Below, in pieces: positions 61,321 through 64,000 of a DNA stretch of 64,000 nt. Position 1 is the first letter of the stretch; each line of letters opens with the position of its first letter. The notes beneath the pieces were generated by a model. The model ran no database searches. It was not told the DNA's origin and saw only the letters and a list, made by a program, of their open reading frames with translations. This DNA comes from Vitrella brassicaformis (taxonomy: Eukaryota; Sar; Vitrellaceae), in the NCBI GenBank assembly GCA_001179505.1, contig CDMY01000366.1:343123-407122 (forward strand), read 5' to 3'. Made by a program: the position numbers and the translations under genes.

Positions 61321-62440
61321 ATGACTCGGGTCAAGACCACAAGACGGCTGCTCGAGGGTCCGAATGCAGAGAAGCAGGTGCGCACTCTAGATCTGTGTCT
61401 CGTGTGCTTGTCCCATTCTGCTTGATTCTGCTTTTGCTGTAGGCGGTGCTCCGTCGCTGCGGCAAGCCCAACCGACTGATTCTTCAGAAGAATGCTTCTC
61501 TGTTTGCTCGGGCTGTCAACATCGGCCGCACTTTTCTACGCGTGACCACTGGCGGGCTGCTGTGTGCAGACCACAACACCAACAATCAGCAGCGTCGTGT
61601 CAGCTGTTCGGCTCAGCAAGCACAGCACGACGTGAGTGATAGAATGGGTCACAGACACTCAGAAAAGCGACCAATCACTCAATCATGCACTGCGTCTGTG
61701 TGTAGGATGATGGTGAGGATTTGATCACATTCGACGGCTCCCCGACGCAGTCACACCACCACCACCTCCCAGCAGCAGCAGCAGCACCCAGCCACTCCCG
61801 CCGTATCGACATTCACTCTCTGCGTCTCTCTCAACACACACGCGGCACTCGCTTGTCGGGTCGTCTGCTCTTCAGCCCCTCATCTGTCAGCTCGCGTGCG
61901 TTCCACAGTGCCCAATCCAACCAGTCGTGGTTCGATGAGTGCATGGGCGAGGGAGCGACAGAGGGCGAGGGGGCGGCCGAGGGAGACGAGGGCTCTGCTG
62001 ACGAGGACAAGGGCGACTCGTGTCGCCTCTGCTGGGCTCGGCTGACCGAAGAGGCGTTTCACTGGTGCGCATCGATCATGTGCGTGTCCATCTGTGTGTT
62101 GTGTTGTGTTGCGTTGTGTTGTGTTGTGTACAGGACGGAGGACACAACTCTGTTCACGCTCGAGTGCGGCCACACCTTCCACACAGCCTGCCTCAAGGAG
62201 AAGACATGTGAGTGTGGCTGGCTGACATATACACGCCCTTCGCTCATGAATGTCTCTGTGTGTGTATTGTCCCCTTTCCAGCCCGTCGCGAGACCATGAG
62301 ACGCCAGCTGTGTGACGTGTGCTATGCGCCCATCTCGGCCACAGACAAACTCACCATCGCCAAGCAATTCAAACAAGTCGACAAGGCAGTAAGCAGACCC
62401 CACGTGCACTGTTTCTCACCTGCACCTCAGATCGAAGGGG

Positions 62441-62476
<36 letters not shown>

Positions 62477-62510
62477 GGCTCGAGCGAAGCACAAGAGGCC
62501 GCCCAAGTGA
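61321..62510 (+). CDS. RING-finger protein, putative E3 ubiquitin ligase
   Basis: Six exons: 61321-61377, 61443-61631, 61706-62064, 62134-62207, 62282-62388 and 62478-62510, giving 272 aa. The C-terminal 80 residues form a RING-H2-type finger: CRLCWARL, then LECGHTFHTAC, then QLCDVCYAPI, i.e. C-x2-C, C-x-H-x2-H-x2-C and C-x2-C in the right order. Such domains recruit E2 enzymes. The first 180 residues are basic, then acidic with Ser/His runs, without a recognised domain. It ends in a basic KHKRPPK. It lies on the same strand 312 bp after the RCC1 gene. Joining the two would need splicing out the RCC1 stop, which I see no reason to assume. Confidence 0.85.
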
Positions 62511-62753
62511 TGAGGAGTGTGTCCATCCATGGCACATCGCACCGATACATGACATACAAACCTGACAGAACGCGTCTGTGACATTCGTGAAGTGTGCGTC
62601 CGACTGAAGTGTGTGCGCATGGATCTGTCTGGTTGAGGGGTCATGACGCGACGACTCCCCACCTTGATATTGTCGTCGAGATTAGGAGACAAACCCTAAG
62701 AGACAAACCCTAAACATAAATTGAATTCCGCAGCAGCTCTTGCCGCTGCCGCC
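62511..62753. promoter_or_regulatory. Spacer with tandem telo-box-like motif
   Basis: GAGACAAACCCTAA occurs twice in perfect tandem (62686-62699 and 62700-62713), 40-68 bp before the next ATG. AAACCCTAA is the plant telo-box, found in promoters of ribosomal and translation genes there. Whether it acts so here is inference. Confidence 0.5.
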
Positions 62754-64000
62754 ATGTCGGTGCGTGAGAGCGGGGAGGTGCCTGAGGACCCGGCAGCCGT
62801 CCTTCTGGACCCTCGACAGCGTGCGCTGAGGGCCGAGGAGGCCGACAAAGCGCAGAAGGGCCTGGCCGCTGAAGCTGCCCATCTCAAGGAACAGAGGAAC
62901 GCCGCACTGCGTCAAGTGGACAGTCTGCACGAGCATCTCAAGGCCATGAGGGAGCCCAGAAGCGCCTGGCCGCTGAGGCTGCCCATCTCAAGAAACAGAG
63001 GAACGCCGCAGAGCAGCAGCTGCGTGGCTCAAGAAACCGTGGGTGAGTGAATGGCCACGCCAGGCTTTCACTATTAATTGCCTGTGTGTCACACGTGTCA
63101 GGACCTGAAGACCAAGTGTGACACACAGGAGCATCGCAACAATGACCTCACGCACGCACTCTCAGTCAAGGAACGGGACCTCAGCACAACAGCCGACGAG
63201 CAGCGCCAAGCGCTGTGTGTCGTGTCAGTACGTGTCAGCGCTTATCGACCGTAATGCCGTGCAGGAGGCCGCCACTCGGGAGAAACGGTTGGCCGAGGAG
63301 GAGGTGCAGCGAAGCACCGCCAGCACACAGGTACGTCCCTCCCCATCACTCACCTCCCGTCACTCACCTCACAATACATACTTACAATGAATAAGCAGCC
63401 CAGCCCCCTAAATTGATAGTGTCTTGTGTCTGGCTGGCGATTTTGTTTCATCTTTCTAGGCGGAGGTCTCTCGCTTGCAGAACCTGCTGAAAGAGGCGCA
63501 GGAGGTCAGCCAGTCAGTCAGTCAGCGCCCCCGGTCTCCCTCATGTACATTTGTTGTGTCAGGAGGGAGGCCGAGATGGACCGAAATGCCGCCACCCAGG
63601 CAGCCCGCCCCCTCCTGCCAGTGGCCTCGCCGACCCCCACGGCCACCCCCAGCCCCACCAGCCCCGCCACCACAGTGGTCCTCGAGGACATGCTGGCCCA
63701 GGCTGTTGCCGCCGGCATCGCACCAACGCTGGAGGTAGGACTGCACCGTCACCATGCAGACAGGAACACGCTTTGATGGATGCGTGTGTGATTGGTTTTT
63801 CCGTTCATCCATCAGGAGCTCAAGGAGCGCAAGCGCGCGGCCTGAGGGAATATCTGGGCACCCTGCAGCCAGCCGCCACCCCCCCGCCACCCCCCCGCCA
63901 GACCGAGGCGCTCAGAAGGCACCATCAGGGTGAGTGAGTCTATGTGGACGCCTACGCCGAAGGACACATGTGTGTGTGCCTGTTGTGTGTGTCAGGTGAT
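62754..64000 (+). CDS. Coiled-coil protein, 3' end beyond window
   Basis: ATG at 62754 opens MSVRESGEVPEDPAAVLLDP and then a coiled coil (ADKAQKGLAAEAAHLKEQRN). About 104 bp on, a near copy (QKRLAAEAAHLKKQRNAAEQ, from 62957) lies in another frame. A 44-bp intron 62916-62959 (CAA|GTGGAC to CCCAG) or a frameshift would link them. Later likely exons, each flanked by GT/AG: DLKTKCDTQEHRNNDLTHAL (from about 63102), EAATREKRLAEEEVQRSTAS (from about 63264), AEVSRLQNLLKEAQE (from about 63460), and AEMDRNAATQAARPLLP to VLEDMLAQAVAAGIAPTLE (to about 63733). The stretch after 63815 is Pro-rich and its frame is unclear. No function can be assigned. Confidence 0.5.

Overview
The window is nuclear DNA of a protist. 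Genes are split by many short introns of roughly 45-230 bp, almost all GT-AG and often ending in a TG-rich tract before the AG. Spacers are full of TGTG, TCCATCCA and CAGACAGA repeats. The gene set is eukaryotic: PEX6, alpha-SNAP, TM9SF, Mo25, EAF6, ZGPAT, RCC1 repeats and selenoprotein T. High GC, short introns and tight packing make a chromerid alga such as Vitrella brassicaformis my best guess; this is inference, since no species marker is present. Gene models were built by hand. I required donor, acceptor and reading phase to agree at every junction, and nearly every model closes with a total length divisible by three.

Left part (1-25200). The window opens with two degenerate fragments of a protein family whose complete member lies at 22507-25198. 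Between them are a small unknown gene and Mo25 (divergent); selenoprotein T and a CRAL-TRIO/Sec14 protein (divergent); PEX6 and a ZGPAT-like CCCH/G-patch protein (divergent); and a Cys-rich zinc-type protein and an intronless HTTM-like membrane protein (divergent). Selenoprotein T has an in-frame TGA at its CXXU motif, and a good SECIS candidate lies about 105 bases past its stop codon.

Middle (25200-42900). About 4 kb shows decayed coding sequence in shifting frames, followed by low-complexity DNA. After that come a GUP1-like MBOAT acyltransferase, a membrane-anchored methyltransferase, a mucin-like protein with a hydrophobic C-terminal tail, a GT64 (exostosin-like) glycosyltransferase and a fatty-acid-hydroxylase/sterol-desaturase protein. 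Several of these act on lipids, glycans or the cell surface.

Right part (42300-64000). EAF6 and alpha-SNAP are divergent, followed by a probably mitochondrial EF-hand protein, a large C2/coiled-coil protein, TM9SF (divergent from an RCC1-repeat protein), a RING-finger protein and a coiled-coil gene cut by the window end.

The strongest general pattern is the layout. Up to nine pairs are head to head, most with start codons 100-250 bp apart (one about 440 bp). Most of these spacers carry palindromic or inverted-repeat motifs (GGGTTT/AAACCC, CAGGG/CCCTG, GCGAGCTT/AAGCTCGC), and one composite motif recurs almost unchanged in two unrelated promoters. The items most worth follow-up are the selenoprotein T gene with its GUGA-type SECIS, and these candidate bidirectional promoter elements.
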